Shown in pieces: positions 1 through 10,643 of a stretch of 64,000 nucleotides of DNA. Below the pieces are notes generated by a model that worked only from the letters and a program-made list of their open reading frames with translations, ran no database searches and was not told the DNA's origin. The DNA comes from Castor canadensis (taxonomy: Eukaryota > Chordata > Mammalia > Rodentia > Castoridae): assembly GCF_047511655.1 (NCBI RefSeq), contig NC_133400.1:33992001-34056000 (forward strand), given 5' to 3'. Position 1 is the first letter of the stretch, and every line of letters starts with the position of its first letter. A program made the position numbers and the translations under genes.

Positions 1-754
1 AATGAGAGTTAGATTAATGAAAAAGGACCTTTTGCCTCAGATTGCATGACAACATTTTCAAATTACATTCCTAGAACAGAGAATTCACTTATTCAGAGTA
101 ATTGGATGCTGACTTGGGTTAATACGTACAATGTCCTTAAATGAAAATGTTCCATTGTAAGTGGAACTGTATGATACCTGAGGCTTTCTCAATAGATTTG
201 GTTGGGCTCTGAGTTAATTATACTGCATGCTATTTTTTGAATGAATTCAAGCATGAATTCTACACGCTAGAGATTGGGATAATTATATTCAATTCTGCTT
301 GGTGCCCCGCTGAAAGAATTGACCTTTTAGATAAAACGAGCCTCCCGAACAAGAAACCTGAAGAAAGTCTACACAAAGCCGGCAGATGCAAGAGCAGAGA
401 AAGTCTTAAGTAAGAGGGAAGTGGGGGCGGGGAGGGGAGACAGCCCAAGGAACAGTAGCATCAGCAAGATTGATTTTTTGTCACGGGAAAGTATTTCTGT
501 TTTGTAGCTTGTTTTGTATCCTTGGTACATAAAGGTATAATTTAAAACCATTGATTTTACTAAAGCTGTTTTCTCATCAGTAACAAGGCTACTGCTATGT
601 TTTTAGTAGCAGCATGAAGAATGAGAAGCCAACAAAAAGCAATCTCAGGAGGCTCTCTGAGTGCAGGCCCCCAGAGGCAGCAGGGTGGGCATAGAGGGGC
701 ACTGACCACCAGGCAGTCTTGCCTGGTTTGCATTGTGGCCTGGGCTAAGAACAG
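1..754. other. non-coding DNA, nothing recognised
   Basis: AT-rich unique sequence with stops in all frames at short intervals. The few open frames (60-70 codons) show no recognisable domain. I see no promoter-like CpG cluster, RNA gene or clear repeat here. Confidence 0.5.
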
Positions 755-895
755 GGACTCAGAGGTCACACTGCCTGGGTTTGTAGCAGGGCTCTACCAC
801 TTACTAGTTGTGTGTCCTTAGGCCAGGCACTGGGCCTCAGTTTCCTCATCTGCCGATTGGGGTAAATCACATAGGTTGTGAAGATCAGACAGCTG
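755..895 (+). repeat. MIR SINE fragment
   Basis: The order 'gcctgggtttg', 'taccacttactag', 'cctcagtttcctcatctg' is the tRNA-derived and core part of a mammalian MIR in sense orientation. It is old and diverged, with approximate ends. Confidence 0.7.
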
Positions 896-1439
896 TCTTT
901 ATTGATGTCGTTATTCTCAGATGTGATATCCTTCTCCCTGGAGAAAGGTGACCCATTAACAGGATTAACCCTATCAGACAGATTGAAAATATCTCTCTCC
1001 TTGGGCAGAGGAGAAGCAGGGGCTGCTGGACATTGTGTGTCAATGAGGCGCCCTTTGAAGTCTGAACAGGACAGGTAAGAAGATCAAACCCTGGTTTCCA
1101 GCAAGCCATGCTCCTAGTGGCAGCGATGCTCCCCACCCCAGTGGCCTTCAGAGGTCAGGGTTTTGCCTGCTTGGCCCAAGCACTTTTCACAAAGAATAGG
1201 GGCCTCACTCTTCCATGCGTAGGAGCCAGCCATATGACGCCTTTGGTTTCTGTCATATGGCATCTGTCTTTAAAGCAATTCCTGGAATCTGACTATCACT
1301 GGGGGTAGAGGGTTGACTTAATCATCCAGTGTGAATCTCTAAATGCCACCCTGATGGCATGGCCATGTGTTCACACCTGTGGGCCTTGCCTGTGTCCAGC
1401 TCCCCTCCCCAGCTGTAGCACACACAGTCAGTGTGAGTA

Positions 1440-1790
1440 CCTTGTGGGTACTGAAACAAGTCACCACAAATGCAGTGACCTAAAACACAAGCATTTTTTC
1501 TCCCACAGTCCTGGAGGCCAGAAGTGTGAAATCAGTGTTGATGGCCACAATCAAACACTGGCAGGGCCGCACTTTCTCTGGAAGCTCCAAAGCTATCTGT
1601 CCTTTGCCTCCTCCAAGTGCTGGTTGCTAGCAAGTTTTGGCTTTTGGCCACATCACTTTAATCTCTGCCTCTGTAGTGACATCTCCTTCTTCTCTCTGTG
1701 TCACTTCCCTCTGCCTTTCTTGTAAGGATGCCAGTGACAGCAGTTGGAGCCACCCAGACAACCCAGATCTATCTTCTTAGCTCAAAATCC
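1440..1790 (-). repeat. MLT1-type MaLR LTR remnant, antisense
   Basis: The phrase 'cccacagtcctggaggccagaagtg' and a following body with pyrimidine-rich blocks resemble the antisense strand of an MLT1-like LTR (ERVL-MaLR). A related, clearer copy lies near 36,740-37,060. Strongly diverged; family call is from memory. Confidence 0.45.
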
Positions 1791-3115
1791 ACAACTTAAT
1801 CACGTTTGAGCATGTCACTGTGTAAGATGACATTCACAGGACCCAAGAACTAGGATCTGCCCTTTCTAGGTGCCACCACACAGCCCACTCATCCACAAAG
1901 CAGGAGACTATAACCTGGGCAACACAAGTTTCTCTTCACTCTCTGGGTAGTCATTCACTGACCACAGACTTGAGGGAGCTCCTCAGGTCCCCACCCCATC
2001 CACCATTCCTCCCAGGGCCAGTTGTCAATCTCTTAACGCCCACAAAGGTGCTTCTCAGGAAGGATCCCACATTCTCTTTGGCACCGGGGGTCACCTGTGG
2101 TTTAGGGCAGCAGTGTAGGGGTTTTTTGGAGGAACTGTCTCCTCCCCATTCTGCTAAGGCAGGATGAATGGTACCAACTTCCCCCAACCCCAAGCAGTCC
2201 TTGAACAATCTACCATATTGAACACATGGCAGCTTAGTTGGGGTATTCAGAAACTGGAGGGGACACAGCATGGCTTGACCTCATCCAAGTGCTGCATTGT
2301 CCCCGAGGGCTAAGTGCTTCAGCATGGACGTGTGACACAAGGCCCCAGTAAGACGCAGGCCTGGATTTTTGCTACAACTGGCGAACTTGAAATTGGGAGG
2401 ACAGAACCCTACTGCTCCCAGGCCGTGGCCAACACTGCATTTGCCTTGCAGCTTCTGCTAGTGGACTCCCTGAGCCTGACTGAAAGATCCGCCTGGGACC
2501 AGTGTCTACAGTCCACCTGTTCTATGTGTGGGCCTAGCATACAAGAAGACTATGGCTCTATCCCTTCTCCTAAGGGCTCTTCCTATGGGTTGGGGAGCCA
2601 AGAACTTAGGAAAAGAGTGAAGCCATGCTTCCAGCGTATCTAATTCCCAATAATTTTCCTTCTACCTTCATCAGCTTTGTTACTCTGATCTTCAGATCTT
2701 TCTTTAGTGTACAGGAGATAGCTGGCTCTACTTTACATCTCCTAGCACCATTGGATTTTCCCTCTGTGTGTCTGGATGTTCAATCAGCATCCAGTTGATG
2801 ACATCAGTTGATGTCAGTAGAGCCTCAGTCCTGGCTCAGAGAGGCTGGCTTCTCCCTGGAAAGGCTAGGGATCCCCTTCTTTATGGAATTGACCAAGTCT
2901 GGGATGCATTCCTTCTCAGCTAGGGTCGCACAGATACGAACTACGTTGCTCCCTTTGTATTTTCGGATGGTTGGAATTGCCTAGGGACCTGTTGGAGAGC
3001 TTGGAGGGGAGACATTGTAGGAAAAGCTCAGATTCTTGTAAACTCTGTTCTGACTACTGACCCCTTCTGACCTTGGGAAACTACTTCACCTTCTATTGGT
3101 TTACTCTTCATTGCT
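1791..3115. other. non-coding DNA, nothing recognised
   Basis: Open frames of about 106-109 codons at 1,951-2,271 (minus) and 2,314-2,643 (plus) have no recognisable motif, and overlapping frames on the other strand are equally open. I treat them as chance. No repeat is confidently recognised. Confidence 0.45.
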
Positions 3116-3138
3116 TATTTATTTATTTATTTAATTTT

Positions 3139-3212
3139 TGTTGCTGGGGATTGAACTCAGGGACTTATATATGCTAAGCACAGGTTCTACCACTGATCTA
3201 CATCCTCAGCCT
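3139..3212 (-). repeat. ID-like tRNA-derived SINE, antisense
   Basis: The order 'gctggggattgaactcaggg', 'ctaccactgatctac', 'atcctcagcc' is the reverse complement of an ID-type element with its pol III A and B boxes. It is preceded by a T-rich stretch, the reverse of an A tail. Confidence 0.75.
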
Positions 3213-3236
3213 TTGACTGTGGGTTTGTTTTATTGT

Positions 3237-3447
3237 CTTTTTTTTCAATACTGGATTTGAACTCAGGGCTTCCAGGGCTTCATGCTTGTTAGGCAGTTGC
3301 TCTATCACTTGAACCATGCCCCGAACCTTTTTGCTTTAGTTCATTTTTCAGATAGTGTCTTATACTTTTGCCTGGGGCTGACCTTGGACTGCTGTCCTCC
3401 TACCTAGGTAGCTGGGATTACAGGTGTGTACCACCATTCTTGGTCCA
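3237..3447 (-). repeat. composite B1/ID-like SINE, antisense
   Basis: Antisense tRNA-like part ('tttgaactcagggctt', 'ttgttaggcag', 'cttgaaccatgcc') is followed by an antisense 7SL/B1-like part ('gcctggggctgacc', 'gtagctgggattacagg', 'accacc'). The T-rich start at 3,237 is the reverse of the A tail. Same composite class as the copy at 37,104-37,452. Confidence 0.7.
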
Positions 3448-3449
3448 AC

Positions 3450-5160
3450 TCTTCCTCTATAGGAATTTGAACTTGGTCAGATTTGGCATTTATGTTTATT
3501 CCCATACATTTCTGGTTGATCACTGTCCTCTTCTTGTTGTGCCTAAACACAGCCTCTGAATCCTTCTCAATACCATGATTGATGGGCTTCAAGATTTATA
3601 TGATCCTAAGACTTTTGGGCCAAGAAATGGACACTTTGACTCATTGTAGTTTTGGAATCTTAATCTGGAAATTTTCTCCCTATTTTTCTGTAGCTGTGGC
3701 CCCTAGTCCAGAGATATAGGGCCAGGATGCCGTGTATCCTGCCTCTAGATCCAGGGTGTCAGCAGTGGGTCTCAGAATATCATGGACTGGTAACAGCAAG
3801 AAGAAACTGTCCCAGCTGTGGAGATGTGGAGGCAAAAAGACTCCAACAATTAATTCCATTATATAGTTAATATAATTAGTCGGATTTATGTAAAAGGACC
3901 AACATTTGCAAATTTTTCATTGTTTTTCCCCTATTTTTAAAAGATTCTAGTTCCTTAAATTTGTACACTACCCATGACTGATAAGTCATTTATCTAGAGA
4001 GTATACTTGTCATTCACTTCATTTAATTAGCTTATGGATTCTAAATTATCTGCTACCATAAAATGTGGTTTTTATACTGCAGATTACAAAGGTTTTCAGA
4101 AATTTAATATGCCACTTTTAACTGGTGGAAAGTACCTTCAAGGATTCATAACATTTTTTACTGCACTTGCATTTAGGCTCAAGAGAGATTGAAGACGTTC
4201 AGTAAGAGATGGTATTTGGGTCAGTGAGGCTGGCAATGATTTATTTGGAATTAGGCAAATGGGGGTGGGTGGGTGGAGTCCTAACTACAGCCATGGGGGG
4301 ATCATGTTCAAGCAGTGAGACCACAAAGTTGAAAACTGAGCATCTTCTGGCTTTCATACCAGTAAGTCATTCTGATTGGCTCACAATACATTTGTGGCAT
4401 ATGGTTCCAAGTTGGCAGCCACAACTAAGAATAGCCTATTTTCTGCCATTTTCCTAACCATTAAATCCATAATTTTCTGCATATACAGTATTGTCACAAC
4501 TCCCTAAATACATTCTTGACCTTACAAATGCCTGGTCTCTGTTGTACAGCTGGGCCAGCATTTGTTCAGCAAAAGCAAGCAGTCCTTTTTGATCCTTAGA
4601 CTATGGAAATGCTATGTATGTTGAGGTTATGATCATAATAGAGACTGGGTTCTTGGGAGCAACTCCAATGATTTTCACAAGCATTTATTATAACAGCTGT
4701 GAGTAAGAGCTTATAAAACATGAAATTGGGCATAAGAAATCTAGAACCTTCAGGAGAAGGGTTGGAAAGAGTCAGAGAAAATGTGGGTGAAGCTGTGAAG
4801 TCTCCACTTCCCTCTGGGACCCTTCCTCTCTCAGCTCTGGGTCCCACCATTGCCCGTTGTTTTGGGTTAAGCATTGACAATCTCTGTTAAAAGCAAATGT
4901 AGAATCTTCATTAACTCTTAGTATGTTCGCAGCAGTTCCTTTCATTCATTGGGTTATGAGAATCTGATTTTAGTCTGGAACATCTTCCTGAGAGAAAAGA
5001 ACCAAAGAAGAACTTGATGTTGGGTAGGAGAAGGACCAAGACTTGGGAAGGCCAAGCTGGAATAGGGAGCTAGAGATGGAAGGTGTAGATAGTAACAATA
5101 ACAATAGAAGAATAACTAATATAACATCACGTCACAATCATAGTGAGAATCAACTATAAT
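3450..5160. other. non-coding DNA, nothing recognised
   Basis: No coding or RNA feature supported. AT-rich stretches at 3,840-4,160 look unique. Open frames of 82 and 94 codons (4,209-4,457 plus; 4,596-4,880 minus) have no recognisable protein signature. Confidence 0.45.
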
Positions 5161-5164
5161 ACCA

Positions 5165-5345
5165 CCAATACCTACATTGCATAGAGTGCTTACTATGTGT
5201 CAGGTACTCTGCTGGGCTCTTTACACATATTTCTTAGTTCTATGAATAATAACAGGCAAACAGGGGCTTAGAGATGTGATGTAACTTCCCTGTGAGCTCA
5301 CTGCTGGCAGAACTAGGATTTGCACAGAAGTCTGTCTTCTCCAAG
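5165..5345 (-). repeat. MIR SINE, antisense
   Basis: 'agtgcttactatgtgtcaggtac', 'ctttacacatat', then 'ggcttagagatgtgatgtaac' and 'ggcagaactaggatttg' follow the MIR consensus in reverse orientation from 3' tail to 5' tRNA part. Confidence 0.75.
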
Positions 5346-5790
5346 ACCACTTGAGCCCAAAGTGCTTATGAGAAGCTAAACTGGCCAAGGACTCTCACTT
5401 CAGTCAGTCCCTTGTAGGGGGAGTCAGGGTTCTCCCAGGTTCATTCTACCTGGACCAAGCTCCTCCTCCCAGAAGCAGGTCAATGCTCTGGGAGAGGGAA
5501 TTAGAGGGACGTGAGAAAGACACGTGCTGCAGGGGACTGGCAGGAAGCATCCTTGGGCCTCACCATTCCACCTCCTTTAACTGTTCCTACCCTTTATTTT
5601 CAATAGGTGCTCACAGAGTGTGGGTTCTCTGGCAAACTTTCTTTTCCAATCTTAAAATACTTTTGCCTTTTTGAAAGTGAAAGTCAGTGTAAGACCTTAT
5701 TTTAGAAAAGTAAGAAACATAAAAAAGAGAAAAAAATAAGAACAATTCATTATCCCACCACGCATGGAAGAAAATGATATGAATATTTAC

Positions 5791-5828
5791 GTGTGTGTTT
5801 GTGTGCATGTGTGTGTGCATATACGTGT
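5791..5828. repeat. interrupted (TG)n microsatellite
   Basis: Alternating TG with CA/AT interruptions ('gtgtgtgtttgtgtgcatg'). Confidence 0.8.
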
Positions 5829-5889
5829 AGAAATGCAAATGAGTCATACCTGCTTTGCATTTAACAAGAGAGGAAACAGGGCATGCAGT

Positions 5890-6020
5890 GGTTTCAATCT
5901 TAGTTTTTCAGAACGTTGGATTTCTCATCTACAAAAGAGGCCAAATAATGATGCTTTCCTCACATAATTCTCATGAGGATTGAACAAAGCAACTTGGTAA
6001 GGGTGGCTGCAGGTAACAAT
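5890..6020 (+). repeat. MIR 3' part
   Basis: 'ggatttctcatctacaaaagagg', 'cataattctcatgaggattgaa' and 'gtaacaatgccatataaatac' match the middle and 3' portion of a MIR in sense orientation. Confidence 0.5.
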
Positions 6021-6364
6021 GCCATATAAATACTATCTGCATTTATTAGTGTTGTTATTAAAACTATTATGTAAATATCCTCTAGGGTTCTTAAAGAATT
6101 CTTGCACAGCATCACTTTTACACAATTTTATTGTTTTTCATCATGCAAGTAAATACGATTTTTTATAAAACTAGAGATATACAAATGACAAACCATAAAC
6201 ATTCTGTGATCTCATTGGTAAAGAACTAACAAATGTTAATTTTTACTATACAGATTTCTAACCTCACTTTGTATGTATATTGTATAATTTGTATATATAT
6301 CTCTATGTACATACATATGTAAAATATATCTGAGCCCATGCAGCACTTATTATTTTATTACACA

Positions 6365-6445
6365 CTTTTTTTGGTGCTGGAATTGAACCCAGGGCCTTGT
6401 ACATTTGGAGCACATGTTCTACCACTAATTACTCCCCCAGACCCT
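6365..6445 (-). repeat. ID-like SINE, antisense, nested in LINE
   Basis: 'ggtgctggaattgaaccc', 'agggccttgta', 'tctaccactaatta', 'cccccaga' is an antisense ID-type unit. It interrupts antisense LINE-like sequence on both sides, so it is younger than that LINE. Confidence 0.65.
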
Positions 6446-6449
6446 ATTA

Positions 6450-6725
6450 CCTGTTTTTTCCCACTTAAAAATACATTGTGAACATTATCTTATGTCCTTA
6501 TAGCATTTGCTACACACACAAAGCACCCTAATAGATAGAAACTAGATTTAAGACGATATATTGAGCCAATCCCCTGTTGCTAACTTTTTGGCTGTTCCTA
6601 ATATTTTTCATTTTGTAAATAATGTTGTAAATATTGTTGCAATGAACAACCCTGTATCTGAATTCCTGGGCCATGTTAGAATTGGAATTTCTAGGTCAAA
6701 GCGATCGCAGGTTTTTAAGGCGCCC
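6450..6725 (-). repeat. LINE-1 3'-region fragment, antisense
   Basis: 'tgttgcaatgaacaacc', 'gaattcctgggccatg', 'aattggaatttctaggtcaaag' corresponds to the reverse complement of old mammalian L1 3' sequence. Diverged, boundaries approximate. Confidence 0.5.
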
Positions 6726-7074
6726 GGTGAACAGCATCAGGGACTGTAGGGAGACCCATGGTAATGTCAGGCAATGCTGAATGTGTGGATGAGAGCAGCA
6801 CTTCTGTGTCACTGTGCAGGAAATTGCAAATCCCAGACTGGGTGTGTAGTGTGCATTGGGTTTCTGTGTCTCTGGCCCTCGTGGTCAGCTGAAGAAAAAT
6901 CAACAAACACCTGTGCTTATGTTCACTGGAAGAGAGACCATCCTGAGGTCATACTGCAATTAAACAGTAGAGGCAATTTGAGAAATCAAGTCCCCTGGGT
7001 CCTGACTCACATTTTTCTAAAGCACACCAAATATTCAGTACTTTTCTTTTCTTTCTTTTTTTTTTTTTTTTGGC

Positions 7075-8040
7075 AGCTATCTCCCAGTCTTGTACAAAGT
7101 AGGTGTTCAGTTAAGATCTGTTAAACCAAACAGTCAATTCTATCTGCCTTCTGATTACAGAATTAAGGCCCAGAAAGAACAATGGGAAATCTCACAGACA
7201 CCCACGCACACATGTCAGCATCACCATCTTCATGGCTAAAGTTCTTCCATAAGAAGAAGATTCCATAACAAGTCTGTAGTGATTCCTCAGCTCACCTGAT
7301 GGTCAATAACAGGATGTTTGTGGTGACTTGTTTGTGTATCATCTCTGGGGCTTGTGTGTTACCTCAGAACACCTGGCCACCTATGCTTTGAGCAGCAAAA
7401 GCTCTTCTGATTGAGTAAGCAGTATTCTCTGTGACAGTACTAGAGTTTCAAAATTCCCAACATATATTAATCTTTGGAATCTGGGAATGCGAAGCTGAAA
7501 TTTCCCAAATTATAAGTAATGCTTAAAATACTTCTAGAATTTTTCATTTTCTTTTCTTTATGACATTTATGATATCTAAAAACATTGCTGGGTAAATAAA
7601 AATAAGTGTGACAGTATTTATAGAGCACATTATAGAGATTTTATGAAAATATTTGCCTCTAGCAAATATACAAACACTGGAAAGTGCCAGTGAACATTAT
7701 TGGGTAATATTTGAATAATGTAATGTTCAGATCTCCCAGCAAGGTTAAAAGCACCACACAGAATGAAGAAAATAAGACACAGGGATTTCCCAGGTAAGAT
7801 GACAGGTTAGAAGCTTTCTCCATGCCATTCTGTGAATGAGAAGGTTCAGGAAGGCTAACAAAGGACAGACTATATTCTGAAGAGAGGAGAAGAAGAGCAT
7901 CAGGAGTCATGGAAGAGGTGACAGGACAGCTGAAAGTTTGGAGAAACAGAGAAGACTAGGAAACAGCCTCCAGCTTCAACCCTAGCTCCCTTGGGGGAGG
8001 GAAGCCAAAGCCATAATCACAAGGCATTGTTTCTGTTATG
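7075..8040. other. non-coding DNA between LINE fragments
   Basis: Nothing supported. It begins after a pyrimidine-rich run (7,040-7,072). One open frame of 83 codons on the minus strand (7,659-7,910) has no recognisable domain. Confidence 0.4.
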
Positions 8041-8448
8041 GTGGTTTGTTTTCTCTGTGAAAGGTACAGAGAATTAAGCCCTGAAGAGAAGGTTGTTCAC
8101 TAAGAAGACCCCAGAATAGAACCAGAGGAGACATTCATCCTAACAGATGGGCAAATTGCAATTTAGAAACACAAGAAATATGAGAAAGCAAGGCAATGTG
8201 ACTCCTCCAAAAGTTCACCACTCTGCAATAACTGAATTCAAAGATATTGAAATGATTGAAATATCAGGAAAGAATTCAAAAGTCTAATTTAAAAATAATC
8301 AATGACCTCAAAGAGGATTCAAATAAGGAAATGAATGAAAGAAAGTCAACACCTTGAATGAAAAATTTACCAAAGGGATAAAGGTTCTGGGGGAAAAAAT
8401 AAACAAATTTTAGAAATGAAAAGCTAAAATATCCAAAATAAAAACTCA

Positions 8449-9180
8449 GTGGAAAGCATTACCAATAGACTAGACCAAGTGGCAGAAAGGATATTAGGGA
8501 CTGAAGACAAGGTTAAGGAATTATTGCATTCAGATAGCAATAAAGAAAAAAAAGATAATCATGACCACAACATTCAAGACCTCTGGGACACAAGATACCA
8601 GAAGATACACAAGAAGAGGAAATCAAGGTACAGAATAAGGGCAAAGAAAACTTACTCAATGTAATTATAATAGAAAACTTCCCAAATCTAAATGGACATC
8701 CAAGCACAAGAGGCCTTTAAAACTCCAAATAAAAATGACCGGAAAAGAACCTCTCAATGTCATATTGTAGTTAAAATGCCAAGAGTACAGACCACAGATA
8801 GAATGCTGGAAGCTGTAAGAAAAAAGTTACTTACAAAGACAAATCTATCCAAATAACAGTAGACCTTTAAGCAGAAACCATAAAGGCCAGGAGAACATGG
8901 ACTGCTGTATTTGAAGCCCCAAAACAAAGTAACTGCCATAGAAGACTTCTGTATTCCACAAAGTTATCTATTAAAAAAGGAGAAGGAGAGACCTTTCATG
9001 GTAGGGATAAACTAAAGCAGTTCGTGACCACTAAGCCAGCATGGCATAAGATATTTAAGACTATTACACAAAGTATGCATAACCATGAAACTCAGAAAGG
9101 AATAACTCTCACTAGGAGAACAGGTAAACAAGTGAGAAGTAAGAGAGAATCAAACACCATCACCCAGTCACCAGCAAACC
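8449..9180 (+). pseudogene. L1 ORF1 remnant (RNA-binding chaperone protein)
   Basis: L1 ORF1 encodes a trimeric coiled-coil RNA-binding protein that coats L1 RNA. Here a 71-codon piece (8,449-8,664) has the coiled coil with heptad-like spacing. Downstream, fragments in shifting frames match the RRM and C-terminal portions, including a PAKLS-like region degraded to 'CIPQSYLLKK'. Internal stops make it non-functional. Confidence 0.7.
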
Positions 9181-9529
9181 TCTAAAATGAAGAAGGAAAA
9201 AGTTAGTACATGCTATTCAATAATAATCCTAAATGTCAAGGGTCCTAACTCTTCAATTAAAACATGCAGACTGGTTGAGTGGCTTAAAAAGAAAGATCTA
9301 GTTGTTTGCTGTCTACACGAAACCTGCCTCACTGGCAAAGACACACACAGCGACAATAGTGAAAGGGTGAAGAATGATATTCCGAGCAAATGGAAGCCAA
9401 AAGCAAACAGGAGTACCTATACTCATATCTAACAAAGTAGACTTCAAACCAAAATTAGTCAGAAGGGATAAAGAAAGTCACATACATTGAAAAAGGAAAC
9501 GGTCCATCAAGAACATATAATGATATATC

Positions 9530-9715
9530 CAGGTATGATGGCTCATGACTGTAATTCCAGCTACTTAGGAGATGGAGATGGAGATGAGGAGGATGCATGC
9601 AAAAAGTTAGTGAGACTGACCCCCCTTCCCAATCTCAGTTAATAAGCCAGGTGTGGTGGTACATGCCTGTGATCCAAGCTCCAGATGTTGGTGAGCCCGA
9701 TTTCCTAAAATAAAC
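9530..9715 (+). repeat. B1-like SINE inserted in the L1
   Basis: 'ccaggtatgatggctcatgac', 'tgtaattccagctacttagg', then a second half 'ccaggtgtggtggtacatgcctg' show 7SL-derived monomers in sense orientation. L1 ORF2-like sequence resumes on both sides, so this is a later insertion. Confidence 0.7.
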
Positions 9716-10451
9716 ATACTGAACATAAAGGAAAAAGCAGGTCCAGATACAATAATTATGGGTGACTTCAATACCTAAATTTCAATAATAGATCAATCAG
9801 ACAAAAAAAATCAACCAAGAAACTTCAGAATTAAACTGTGTCTTAGATCAAATGGACTTAACAGACATCATCAAACTAGTTCATCCAACAGATGTAGAAT
9901 ACACACATTCTTCTCAACAGCCCATAGAACTTTCTCCAAACAGATCACATTGTAAGCCATAAAGCAAGTCTGAATGCATACAAAATATATAAATAATTTC
10001 TTTTATCTTATCAAATAATAATGGAACAAAATTAGAAATCAATAGCAAGGGAAATCACACAACACACAGAGATTAAATAATACATCTTGGAATAATTATG
10101 GGTCATTGAAGAAATCAAGAGGAAAATTTAAAAATTCCTAGATGTAAATGAAAATGAGAACACAACTTACCAGAACCTCAAAGCAGTGCTAAGAGGGAAG
10201 TGTAGTAAAAAATCAAAGAGATTACAAACAAATAACCTAAGGATGCACATTAAATCAAGGTCTTAGAAAAACAAGAATAAGCCAAACCCAAAATTAGATA
10301 GAAAGAAACAATGAAAATCAGAGTAGAAATGAACAAACTGGAGACTTAAGAAAAGCAATACAAGAATGAGTGAAACAAAGAGTTGGTTCTTCAGAAAGAT
10401 AAACAAAACTGACAAACCCTTCACCAAACTAACCAAAAGAAAGTGAAAGAT

Positions 10452-10643
10452 ACCAGGCACTGATGGCTCACACCTGCAACCCTAGCTACTCAGGAGGCAG
10501 AGATCAGGAGGATAGTGATTCAATGCCAGCCTGGGCAAATAGTTCAGGAGACTCTATCTCAAAAAATACCCAACCAAAAAAGGGCTGGCAGAGTGGCTCA
10601 GTGTGAGGCCCTGAGTTCAAACCCTAGAACCACCAAAAAAGAA
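10452..10643 (+). repeat. composite B1-ID SINE with target-site duplication
   Basis: The left half is 7SL/B1-like ('ccaggcactgatggctcac', 'ctagctactcaggagg', 'gccagcctgggc', 'gactctatctcaaaaaa'). The right half is ID/tRNA-like ('gggctggcagagtggctcag', 'gagttcaaaccctag', 'accaccaaaaaa'). A 12-bp duplication, AAAGTGAAAGAT, flanks it at 10,440-10,451 and 10,644-10,655. This proves an independent retrotransposition into the L1. Confidence 0.9.
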
